Assembly: GCA_937871705.1 (NCBI GenBank)
Contig: CALMOO010000706.1
Location: 1-6,155, forward strand
From: an uncultured Hymenobacter sp.
GTDB lineage: Bacteria > Bacteroidota > Bacteroidia > Cytophagales > Hymenobacteraceae
Length of the DNA: 6,155 nt
Direction of reading: 5' to 3'
Below are positions 1-5,975 of this stretch, piece by piece. The translations under genes were made by a program, and so were the position numbers. Within the stretch, counting starts at the first letter, position 1. Each line of letters opens with the position of its first letter. A model generated the notes under the pieces. That model saw nothing but the letters and a program-made list of their open reading frames with translations. It made no database searches and was not told the origin of the DNA.

Positions 1-1
1 C

Positions 2-1150
2 CAGAGCGCGCGCTACGCCGTGCGGCGCGACGAGTGGCGCGACCCCGCCACTGGGCAGGCGGTGGCAATTGAGGTGTTTTACCACCCCGCGCACGCCTAC
101 AACGTGCCGCGCATGGTCGAAGCCCTCAAAAAAGGGCTGGCGTACTACACCACTGCCTTCGGGCCCTACCAGTACCGGCAGGTGCGCATCCAGGAGTTTC
201 CGCGCTACAAGAGCTTTGCCCAGAGCTTCCCGAACACGATTCCTACGTCGGAAAGCGCGGGCTTCATCTCCGATTTGCGCGACCCTAGCCGACCCGATGG
301 CGTGTTCTTCATCACCAACCACGAGCTGGGCCACCAGTGGTGGGGCCACCAGGTGGTGGGCGGCCAGGTGCAGGGCTCGTCGATGCTGAGCGAGTCGCTG
401 GCCGAATACGCGTCGCTGATGACGTGCAAGCACGAGTTTTCCGGCCCGCTCATGCAGAAGCGCATGCGCGACGAGCTGGACCAGTACTTGCGCGGCCGCC
501 GCGACGAGCGCAAGAAGGAGCTGCCGCTGATGCTGGTCGAAAACCAACCTTACATCCACTACAACAAGGGCGGCATGGTGTTTTTTGCCCTGCAAGACTA
601 CATTGGGGAGGATAAATTGAACGGCGCCATCAAGGCTTTTTTGGCCAAGACGCGCTACCAAACCCGGCCCTACCCCAACACCGCCGAGCTGGTGAGCTAT
701 ATTAAAAAAGCCACGCCCGACTCGCTGCAATACGTGGTGCACGACATGTTTGAGATGATAACGCTCTTCGAAAACCAGCTCGACGACGCTACCTACACCC
801 CGCGCCCCGATGGCAAGTACACCGTGCGCCTGACCCTGCGCGCGGCCAAAATGCGCGCCGACAGCCTCGGCAACGAAACGCCCGTGAAGCTGAATGACTA
901 CGTGGATGTTGGCATCTTCGGCCCCGACCAGGTCAAGAAAACCGAAGACTTCGATGCAAGTGGCAAGCCGTTGTTTTTCAAGAAAATCAAGCTTACGCAG
1001 CCCCAAACCGTGCTCACCTTCGTGGTCGATGCCAAGCCCGCCAAAGCTGGCGTCGACCCCTACCACAAGCTCATCGACCGCCACTACCGCGACAATGTGA
1101 AGGCCATGGCACCGGGGACAAATGCCGGCACGGTGGTAGCGCAGCAATGA
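2..1150 (+). CDS. M1 family metallopeptidase, C-terminal part (5' end outside window); probably the peptidase half of an ABC permease/M1 fusion
   Basis: The frame is open to the left edge, so the gene starts upstream; the GTG at 20 is internal. Gluzincin signature: HELGH at 320-334 supplies two zinc-ligand histidines and the catalytic glutamate, and the Glu of MLSESLAEY (codon 392-394) is the likely third ligand. The Tyr of HYNKGG (560-562) is the expected transition-state tyrosine. A PTSESAGF segment before HELGH sits where classical M1 enzymes carry GxMEN. From memory, the wording HQWWGHQ...QG..MLSESLAEY and the ending DPYHKLIDR are typical of Bacteroidota proteins of about 1200 residues with an N-terminal ABC-2 permease domain and a C-terminal M1 domain. 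That fusion is inferred, since the membrane part is not in view. Such enzymes are predicted zinc aminopeptidases with the peptidase outside the cytoplasm. The C-terminal region after about 780 is beta-rich. The catalytic residues look intact. Confidence 0.9.
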   Translation, partial: QSARYAVRRDEWRDPATGQAVAIEVFYHPAHAYNVPRMVEALKKGLAYYTTAFGPYQYRQVRIQEFPRYKSFAQSFPNTIPTSESAGFISDLRDPSRPDGVFFITNHELGHQWWGHQVVGGQVQGSSMLSESLAEYASLMTCKHEFSGPLMQKRMRDELDQYLRGRRDERKKELPLMLVENQPYIHYNKGGMVFFALQDYIGEDKLNGAIKAFLAKTRYQTRPYPNTAELVSYIKKATPDSLQYVVHDMFEMITLFENQLDDATYTPRPDGKYTVRLTLRAAKMRADSLGNETPVKLNDYVDVGIFGPDQVKKTEDFDASGKPLFFKKIKLTQPQTVLTFVVDAKPAKAGVDPYHKLIDRHYRDNVKAMAPGTNAGTVVAQQ

Positions 1151-1319
1151 GGCTACCGCTACTGGCCGGCAGTTGTGCGCAATTAACGGAAGCCGGCTTC
1201 TCACGAGGCTCTGAAACTACAGATGCAGGCCACTCACTACCAGCCCGCCAGCGCCGCTAGCCGTGGGGCTGCTGGCACGCATGTGCGGGCTTAACGAGGG
1301 GAAATAAGCTCATTATTAT
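1151..1319. other. Intergenic region, no gene seen
   Basis: This stretch lies between two co-directional genes. I see no coding signal in it. Small GC-rich inverted repeats occur (GCCGGC at about 1165 and 1193; GCCAGC at 1247-1252 with GCTGGC at 1271-1276), but none is followed by a T tract, so no terminator is called. The last 25 bases become AT-rich (CATTATTATATG) and may belong to the upstream control region of the next gene. No convincing Bacteroidota promoter (TTG...TAnnTTTG) was found. Confidence 0.4.
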
Positions 1320-2837
1320 ATGAGTAAATTTTTGTACTTTAAGGGCATGAAAACGCCCTTGGTACTTGCCTTTTGGCTACTGCTTGCGGTGCGCAGCTTA
1401 GCCCAGATTACCCAAACTATTTATGGCCTGGGCACCATCACAGGGAATAATTTTAGAGGCGCCCCGGTAAACAGCCAGGGGGTGATTACCATTAGCTCGA
1501 CTGATGGCCACGCGCTTAATTTATCCCTGACAGCCCCGCCTCCCCTCACGGGGATTGTGCCCGGCCAGGTGCTGGTAGGCATTGATTTTCGGCCTATTGA
1601 TAATCAACTATATGCCTTGGGCTACGATGGCGCAACGGGGGGTAGCAACACGCAGCTCTACACGCTAGACCCCGACGCTAATGCCGCAACGCCCGTCGGC
1701 GCGCCCATCCGGCTGGAGCTGGGCGATGCCAGCCGCCGCATCGGGTTTGATTTTGACCCGGTCAACGACGTGATTCGGGTTACCAGCACTACCAGCGCCG
1801 ACTACCGCCTCAACCCCGCCGATGGCGCGCTGGTGGCTACTGACGGCGCGCTGGCGTACGCGGGCGGCGCGCCGGCCACGGTGCAGGTGGCGGCCGTGGC
1901 GTACACCAACTCGTATGTGGGCGGCAGCTCGGCCACCACCCTTTATGCCCTGGACTACCGCAGCGGCTTGCTAACCGTGCAAAGCCCACTTAATGATGGC
2001 ATCCTCACGGCGCCGCTCACGACTACCCTGCTTATTACCGGCGGGTCGTCGCCGGGTACGTACGGCCTCGGCACTCCCGACGCTGTGGGGCTGGATATCG
2101 CCTACAACTTGGCTACCAACACAAACGTGGGCTACCTGACGGAAGTAACGGCCGTGCGCCCCAACGGCTCCCGCGCCAGCAACTTCTACCGCCTCGACTT
2201 GGCTACCGGCGTCGCCACTCAGCTTGGCAACACGGTAGCTGCCAGCACAAACCTCAACTTTGAAATCCGCGACGTGGCGGTGTCCCTACCCCCCGCGCCG
2301 CTGCCGGTGCAGCTGGTCAGCTTCACGGCCGTGTCTGAAGGCCCGGCCGCCGTGCGCCTGGGCTGGACTACGGCATCGGAGCAGAACAGCGCCTACTTTG
2401 CCGTGGAACGCAGCCTCGATGGGGCTGCCTTTGGCGCCATTGAGCAGGTAGCGGCGGCGGGCACCAGCGGTACCGCGCACCGCTATGGCCTGACCGATGC
2501 AGCCTTGCCGGCGGGCGCCGCCCGGCTCTACTACCGCCTGCGCCAGGTAGACCTGGATGGCCGCTTTTCCTATTCGCCGGTGCGAGCGGTGGCGCTCCTG
2601 GACCAGGCAGCGCGGCCAAGTTTGTTTCCTAACCCGGCGCAGGCCGCTACTACTACCCTGGTGGGTGCGCCGGCCAGCGCGGCCATCCAAGTGCTTGATG
2701 CGCTGGGCCGCCTGGTGACTACTGCCACCACCGACGCTGCGGGCACCGCCGAGCTAACGCTGCCGGCTGGCTTGCCCAGCGGTGTTTACCTGGTGCGCAC
2801 GGGCAGCCAGGCCCTGCGGCTGCTGGTGCGGCGGTAA
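1320..2837 (+). CDS. Secreted DUF4394 domain protein with type IX secretion C-terminal sorting domain
   Basis: 505 residues in four parts. (1) A Sec signal peptide with hydrophobic core LVLAFWLLLAV and probable cleavage after SLA, about residue 28. (2) A DUF4394-like region, about 33-320, with repeated strands such as VGIDFRPIDNQLYALGY, IGFDFDPVNDVIRV, TTLYALDY and GLDIAYN; this is beta-propeller-like and of unknown biochemical function. (3) A fibronectin-III-like module, about 328-427, starting LPVQLVSFTA and including TASEQNSAYFAVERS and YYRLRQVDLDG, common just before sorting domains in these bacteria. (4) A type A sorting tail, 433-505, with FPNPA, a GRLV turn and LPSGVYLVR. The known role of such tails is export by the type IX system to the surface or medium. 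ATG at 1347 (residue 10) is an alternative start that gives a more standard signal peptide; neither start has a well-placed Shine-Dalgarno. The gene stands alone and converges on the next one. Confidence 0.88.
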   Translation: MSKFLYFKGMKTPLVLAFWLLLAVRSLAQITQTIYGLGTITGNNFRGAPVNSQGVITISSTDGHALNLSLTAPPPLTGIVPGQVLVGIDFRPIDNQLYALGYDGATGGSNTQLYTLDPDANAATPVGAPIRLELGDASRRIGFDFDPVNDVIRVTSTTSADYRLNPADGALVATDGALAYAGGAPATVQVAAVAYTNSYVGGSSATTLYALDYRSGLLTVQSPLNDGILTAPLTTTLLITGGSSPGTYGLGTPDAVGLDIAYNLATNTNVGYLTEVTAVRPNGSRASNFYRLDLATGVATQLGNTVAASTNLNFEIRDVAVSLPPAPLPVQLVSFTAVSEGPAAVRLGWTTASEQNSAYFAVERSLDGAAFGAIEQVAAAGTSGTAHRYGLTDAALPAGAARLYYRLRQVDLDGRFSYSPVRAVALLDQAARPSLFPNPAQAATTTLVGAPASAAIQVLDALGRLVTTATTDAAGTAELTLPAGLPSGVYLVRTGSQALRLLVRR

Positions 2838-2906
2838 GCACGCGGCTTGCCTGGTGGGCGGCGATGCGCTGCGGAGGAGGGGGTAGGGACTGGGTACGCG
2901 GGAAGG

Positions 2907-3161
2907 TTACTCCTTTATCACGCGCTTATCTTCCGCGTCTCGCAAAATAAGACGGGCTTCGTTGAGCAGGCGGCGGCCGGGGTCGAGCTGGTCGCGGGCC
3001 ACGAGGGCCAGCAGCAGCAGAAACGACACGATGGGTAGCAGCCAGCCCAGGGCAAACCAGAGCCAGAACGAGCGGCCGTGCGAGTAGGCGCAGTAGCCGG
3101 TCATGATGGGAATAAACGAGATGGCCACCGCCATAACCAGGAGCATGTCGATAAAGAACAT
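2907..3161 (-). CDS. Small integral membrane protein, function unknown
   Basis: 84 residues on the minus strand, convergent with the DUF4394 gene and divergent from the DAC-like gene. Two hydrophobic segments are evident: about residues 3-22 (DMLLVMAVAISFIPIM) and about 32-55 (FWLWFALGWLLPIVSFLLLL). They are joined by a short polar loop, GYCAYSHGR. The tail from about 56 is charged (ARDQLDPGRR...RDAEDKR) and probably cytoplasmic. The layout, with a small residue/Cys/aromatic plus GRSFW before the second helix, resembles short uncharacterised Bacteroidota membrane proteins, but I cannot name a family. Start chosen at the first Met; Met6 (3144-3146) is an alternative. The hydrophobicity pattern and basic/acidic tail support a real gene over chance, because the overlapping frames give only low-complexity Arg/Pro/Ala-rich products. 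Confidence 0.75.
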   Translation of the reverse strand: MFFIDMLLVMAVAISFIPIMTGYCAYSHGRSFWLWFALGWLLPIVSFLLLLALVARDQLDPGRRLLNEARLILRDAEDKRVIKE

Positions 3162-3379
3162 AGGCTAAGCCGGATGAGGGTGGGCGGGATGGTGGCCGGG
3201 GCGGGTGGTGCTTACCCCGAAGATACCCTTTTTTGTCCACACTTTAACTCATATATGCACCTAAACGTTACTGTTTAATTCAATTTGCCGTAGTAGAAGG
3301 GACCAGAAGCCCATGCGGCGCATCTTTAGCCCTGCCGGCCTTGCCCTTAGCCGGCTCCACTGCCTCTTCTCTGCCCCCT
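3162..3379. promoter_or_regulatory. Divergent intergenic region with an AT-rich island, probable promoter area
   Basis: This 218-bp gap separates two divergently read genes, so it should carry the start signals of both. The part at about 3220-3290 is clearly richer in A/T than its surroundings (includes ACTTTAACTCATATATG and GTTTAATTCAATTTG). TCAATTTG at 3280-3287 matches 7 of 8 positions of the Bacteroidota -7 element TAnnTTTG on the plus strand, but no TTG lies at the expected distance upstream. The promoter call therefore rests mainly on position and composition. A short overlapping ORF beginning at 3313 is discussed under findings. Confidence 0.35.
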
Positions 3380-4840
3380 ATGTGGGAACACCAAAGCTTG
3401 TTTCGCGTTTCGGCTCAGCTTTTTGCCGAAGGTATTTTTAATCTGCTCGACCGTAACCTGCGGCCCGAAGTCTTTCTGCTGGGCCTGGCATCAGGCCGCG
3501 AAGAAAACGCGCCGCACAGCGTGGTAGTCGAGCCACCTACCCTGCGCTACGGTCCTCAGGATTTTGCCAGTATCAAAACGCTGGCAAACTCGCTCGAAGC
3601 CGACATTGGCCCGCGCGACAACGTGTACCACCTGCACCCGCAGGACCACGACCGCATGGAAAAGCAGCACTGGTACGAGCTGGTGTGCCGCGCCACCGAG
3701 CAAACGCTGGTCGAGCTGGTAGAGCACCGCCAGGAGGCCCGCCGCTCGTTCTGCTCTACCCCCCTCAACCTCAATGGCTACTTGGTGGTGCTGGTGGTGC
3801 AGCTGGCTGCCGGGCCCTACAACGGCTACTACACGCTGCCGGGCAAAGCCTCGCCCACCCGGCCGGCCTCGCTGCCCCACGCGGCGGTGCTGGAGTTTTT
3901 GCAGGAGTGCACCCGCGCCCTGCGCGAGGCCGATACGGCGGATAATGAGCAGCCGGTGCTCGACCGCGACTACAACGAGGTGCTGCGCGGGGCGGGCCGC
4001 CGCCTGATGCTGCGCATCTCGCCGGGCAGCGCCCACGGCCTCTACGATGCTTGCCTGGGCATTGCGGCCCTGCGCCACGAGGGCGGCGAGGGCCAGGGCA
4101 CCATGCTGCTGGCCCGGCGCCACCACGCCGCCATCGTGCCGGTGCTGACCCTAGAGGCCCCTGTGCCCCTGCGCGACCACCGCTCCATCCGCAAGCTGCT
4201 GGAGCTGACCGAAGGCCGCACCGGCCTGGTGTCGGATGCCTCGCACGTGTTTGGGCTGGGCTACGCCGTGGACGAAAACCACCCGCAGCACGAGCCGCTG
4301 GCCACCGTGCAGTTTACCAACCACTACGGCTGGGAGCTGCGCCACGGCGGCCACACCCTCATGCGGGTGGTCAGCAACACGCCGCGCCTGCCCCAGAGCA
4401 AGGTGCAGGCCGATAACTTTGCCCGCGCTACCCGCCAGGTTTTCCCCGACTTGTCGGACGCTGACATTGCCTACCTCTGGGAGCTGGCCCTCGAAGCCTC
4501 AAGCCAAAGCCAGGGCACTATGCTGTGCATCTCGGCCGGGGCCCGGCCCGAGGCCGAGCGCCTACGGCGGCAGTGCTTCCGGGTGGTGCCCCGGCCTATG
4601 ACGCCGCCCGTGCTGCGGCAGGCCTCGAGCATCGACGGGGCTGTGCTCATCGAGCCCAGCGGCGTGTGCTACGCCATTGGGGTAATTCTGGATGGGCAGG
4701 CCACGGAAAAAGGCGATAGCAGCCGCGGGGCGCGCTACAACTCGGCCGTGCGCTACGTTAGCTCGTCGCCCTACCCCTGCCTGGCCGTGGTAGTGAGCGA
4801 AGATGGCTGGATTGACTTGCTGCCCTCGGTTCATTCGTGA
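3380..4840 (+). CDS. DisA_N/DAC-like (diadenylate cyclase family) protein with a long N-terminal sensor-like region
   Basis: 486 residues from ATG 3380. The frame stays open upstream through a TTG at 3341, but ATG with MWEHQSLFRVSAQLF is the more natural start. There is no signal peptide or membrane helix, so it is probably cytoplasmic. The C-terminal domain (about 370-483) matches the DAC fold: QGTMLC at 378, SIDGAVLIEPSGV with the DGA motif at 419-421, ARYNSAVRYV at 451-460 where the classical RHR motif lies, and the strand LAVVVSEDGWIDLLP ending near 482. DAC domains condense two ATP into c-di-AMP; activity here is inferred. The region at about 225-335 looks like a degenerate second copy (QGTMLL at 239, TGLVSDASHVFGLGYAV at 281, HYGWEL near 316) lacking DGA and RHR. 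The first 200 residues are unassigned. Products of this type are usually annotated as DisA nucleotide-binding domain proteins. It differs from the membrane-bound CdaA type and lacks the DNA-binding part of DisA. No effector gene is adjacent. Confidence 0.82.
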   Translation: MWEHQSLFRVSAQLFAEGIFNLLDRNLRPEVFLLGLASGREENAPHSVVVEPPTLRYGPQDFASIKTLANSLEADIGPRDNVYHLHPQDHDRMEKQHWYELVCRATEQTLVELVEHRQEARRSFCSTPLNLNGYLVVLVVQLAAGPYNGYYTLPGKASPTRPASLPHAAVLEFLQECTRALREADTADNEQPVLDRDYNEVLRGAGRRLMLRISPGSAHGLYDACLGIAALRHEGGEGQGTMLLARRHHAAIVPVLTLEAPVPLRDHRSIRKLLELTEGRTGLVSDASHVFGLGYAVDENHPQHEPLATVQFTNHYGWELRHGGHTLMRVVSNTPRLPQSKVQADNFARATRQVFPDLSDADIAYLWELALEASSQSQGTMLCISAGARPEAERLRRQCFRVVPRPMTPPVLRQASSIDGAVLIEPSGVCYAIGVILDGQATEKGDSSRGARYNSAVRYVSSSPYPCLAVVVSEDGWIDLLPSVHS

Positions 4841-4920
4841 GTTGCCGGTTGTCGGTTGTTAGTCTTACCTAAATTAGTGCTGACAACTAACTACCGACAA
4901 CTAGCAACTGACAACTAATT
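4841..4920. repeat. Imperfect inverted repeat built from heptamer repeats
   Basis: The repeat starts directly after the TGA of the DAC-like gene. The left arm (4841-4863) and right arm (4886-4908) pair at 20 of 23 positions plus one G.T wobble, around a 22-nt loop. The right side also shows a 14-bp period: GACAACTA occurs at 4882, 4896 and 4910, with related heptamers between (AACTACC, AGCAACT). The left arm is made of GTTGCCG, GTTGTCG and GTTGTTA, the complementary heptamers. A hairpin in the transcript is likely. No T tract follows (AATTTCG), so a classical intrinsic terminator is not supported. It could be an interspersed repeat, a protein-binding array or an mRNA 3'-end stabiliser. Confidence 0.8.
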
Positions 4921-4948
4921 TCGCCCCTTCACTTTTGTTTTTCCCACC

Positions 4949-5806
4949 ATGATACTAATCGCCGACGGCGGCTCGACCAAAACGAACTGGTGCCAGCTCT
5001 CCGACAAGGGCCAGCGGGTATATTTCAACACCGAGGGCTACAACCCGGATTTTGTGGGCACACCGGCCATTGTGGCATCGCTCCAGAAAAACCTGCCCGA
5101 CACCCCCCCCCGCCAGCAGGTAACCGAAATTTACTTCTACGGGGCCGGCGTATCGAGCCCGGCTAAGGCCGAGGTAATTGCCGCCGCTCTGCGCCAGCTG
5201 TTTCCGAACGCCAGCAAGGTAGAAGTGACCGAAGACTTGCTGGCCGCCGCCCGCGCGCTGCTGGGCCACTCGGCAGGCTTTGCTGCCATCCTGGGCACGG
5301 GCACCAACTCGTGCATCTATGACGGCCAGAAAATAACCTATAACGTTGATTCGCTGGGGTATTTCTTGGGCGATGAAGGTTCGGGCTCCTTCTTGGGCAA
5401 GCGCCTGCTGCGCGACTACATGCGCGAGCTGCTGCCCGACGGCTTGCAAGAAGCCCTGCGGGTGGAGTACGAGCTGGGCTCGCGCAACGATATTATTGAC
5501 CAGCTCTACAACCAGCCGCTGCCCAATCGCTTTCTGGCCAGCTTCGCCAAGTTTGCCTACGACCACAACAACGTGAGCTATTGCCGCCAGATTGTGGTCG
5601 AGTCGTTCCAGGCTTTCTTCCAGAATATCGTGCGCCACTATCCTAGCTACCAAAACTATAGCTTCAACTGCATTGGCTCGGTGGCTTACAACTTCCGCGA
5701 TGCGCTGGCGCAGGTGGCCAACGAGCACGGCATGCAGGTGGGCAAAATCATCCGCTCGCCCATCGATGACCTGGTGAGCTACCACGAGAGCGAGGCAACG
5801 CACTAA
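4949..5806 (+). CDS. N-acetylglucosamine kinase-like ASKHA sugar kinase (BadF/BadG/BcrA/BcrD ATPase family)
   Basis: 285 residues, soluble, close to the usual length of the Bacteroidota members. The ASKHA motifs appear in order. Phosphate-1 loop: ADGGSTKTNW, residues 5-14 (Asp6 probably positions Mg-ATP). Catalytic acid region: VTEDLLAAARALLG, residues 93-106, with Asp96 the likely base. Phosphate-2 loop: ILGTGTNS, residues 114-121. Then LGDEGSGSFLGK, 140-151, the signature of the GlcNAc kinase/BadF group. Adenosine motif: IGSVAYNF, 242-249. The expected reaction is ATP-dependent phosphorylation of an amino sugar such as GlcNAc at O6, feeding cell-wall recycling or chitin/glycan use; the substrate cannot be read from the sequence. 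The ATG at 4949 puts the P-loop at the expected distance from the N-terminus; no Shine-Dalgarno is evident. A run of nine C bases (5103-5111) encodes part of T-P-P-R at residues 52-55. The palindrome at 5837 probably ends the transcript. Confidence 0.88.
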   Translation: MILIADGGSTKTNWCQLSDKGQRVYFNTEGYNPDFVGTPAIVASLQKNLPDTPPRQQVTEIYFYGAGVSSPAKAEVIAAALRQLFPNASKVEVTEDLLAAARALLGHSAGFAAILGTGTNSCIYDGQKITYNVDSLGYFLGDEGSGSFLGKRLLRDYMRELLPDGLQEALRVEYELGSRNDIIDQLYNQPLPNRFLASFAKFAYDHNNVSYCRQIVVESFQAFFQNIVRHYPSYQNYSFNCIGSVAYNFRDALAQVANEHGMQVGKIIRSPIDDLVSYHESEATH

Positions 5807-5836
5807 AAGGCTGGCACTTAGGCTTATTTATCCTTC

Positions 5837-5955
5837 CGTCATGCTCATCTGACGTCCGCCTGTCGAAGCGGCTCTACCACGAGAATAATCTTATTAATCA
5901 GGATTACGCTCGTGTTAAAGATGCTTCGACAGGCGGACGTCAGATGAGCATGACG
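5837..5955. repeat. Long perfect-arm palindromic element (REP/MITE-like)
   Basis: The 33-base left arm (5837-5869, CGTCATGCTCATC...CGAAGC) is the exact reverse complement of the right arm (5923-5955). The symmetry continues inward in register: CACGAG at 5878-5883 with CTCGTG at 5909-5914, and TAATC at 5886-5890 with GATTA at 5902-5906. These are separated by symmetric internal loops of 8 and 2 nt and closed by an 11-nt apical loop. In total 44 base pairs lie in 119 bp. Such length and perfection exceed an ordinary terminator and fit an interspersed non-autonomous element. From memory, similar GTCATGCTgag...CGAAGCATC palindromes are abundant between genes in Hymenobacter. It encodes nothing and no target-site duplication is obvious at its edges. 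Confidence 0.92.
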
Positions 5956-5964
5956 TTCTTTTTT
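5837..5964 (+). terminator. Probable intrinsic terminator formed by the palindrome and its T-rich 3' flank
   Basis: The transcript of the palindrome would fold into a very stable hairpin, followed immediately by TTCTTTTTT (5956-5964) on the plus strand. This has the form of a Rho-independent terminator for the kinase gene, whose stop is 30 bp before the left arm. The hairpin is much longer than usual, which can reduce efficiency, so the function is inferred. The minus-strand flank has no comparable T run, so termination would be one-directional. Confidence 0.55.
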
Positions 5965-5975
5965 GGAAAAGTTTT

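Noticed and set aside
1151..1319. Possible terminator after the M1 peptidase gene from the GCCAGC/GCTGGC inverted repeat
   Set aside because: The stem is only 6 bp with an 18-nt loop, and no T tract follows it.
1324..1333. TAAATTTTTG near the DUF4394 start as a promoter -7 element
   Set aside because: It has two extra T bases compared with TAnnTTTG, and it would force the start to ATG 1347 with almost no leader; no -33 element is visible.
3341..3379. TTG at 3341 as the start of the DAC-like gene
   Set aside because: It adds 13 residues of Ser/Pro/Ala-type sequence before MWEHQ, has no ribosome site, and TTG starts are less likely than the in-frame ATG at 3380.
3491..4126. A 211-codon antisense frame inside the DAC-like gene
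   Set aside because: Low-complexity Ala/Gln/Val/Arg composition and no domain; the sense frame continues unbroken with family motifs downstream.
4841..4920. CRISPR-like array reading of the repeated GACAACT units
   Set aside because: The units are 7 bp with 7-bp related spacers, far too short for CRISPR repeats and spacers, and no cas gene is present.
4930..4937. CACTTTTG as a -7 promoter element (7 of 8 to TAnnTTTG) for the kinase gene
   Set aside because: It lies only about 12 nt before the ATG, leaving almost no leader, and no TTG sits at the -33 distance.
4955..5803. A 282-codon open frame antisense to almost the whole kinase gene
   Set aside because: Its product has no recognisable domain and is rich in Ala/Val/Arg/Gln. 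Long antisense frames are expected opposite GC-rich genes with strong third-position G/C bias. The sense frame has a complete ASKHA motif set.
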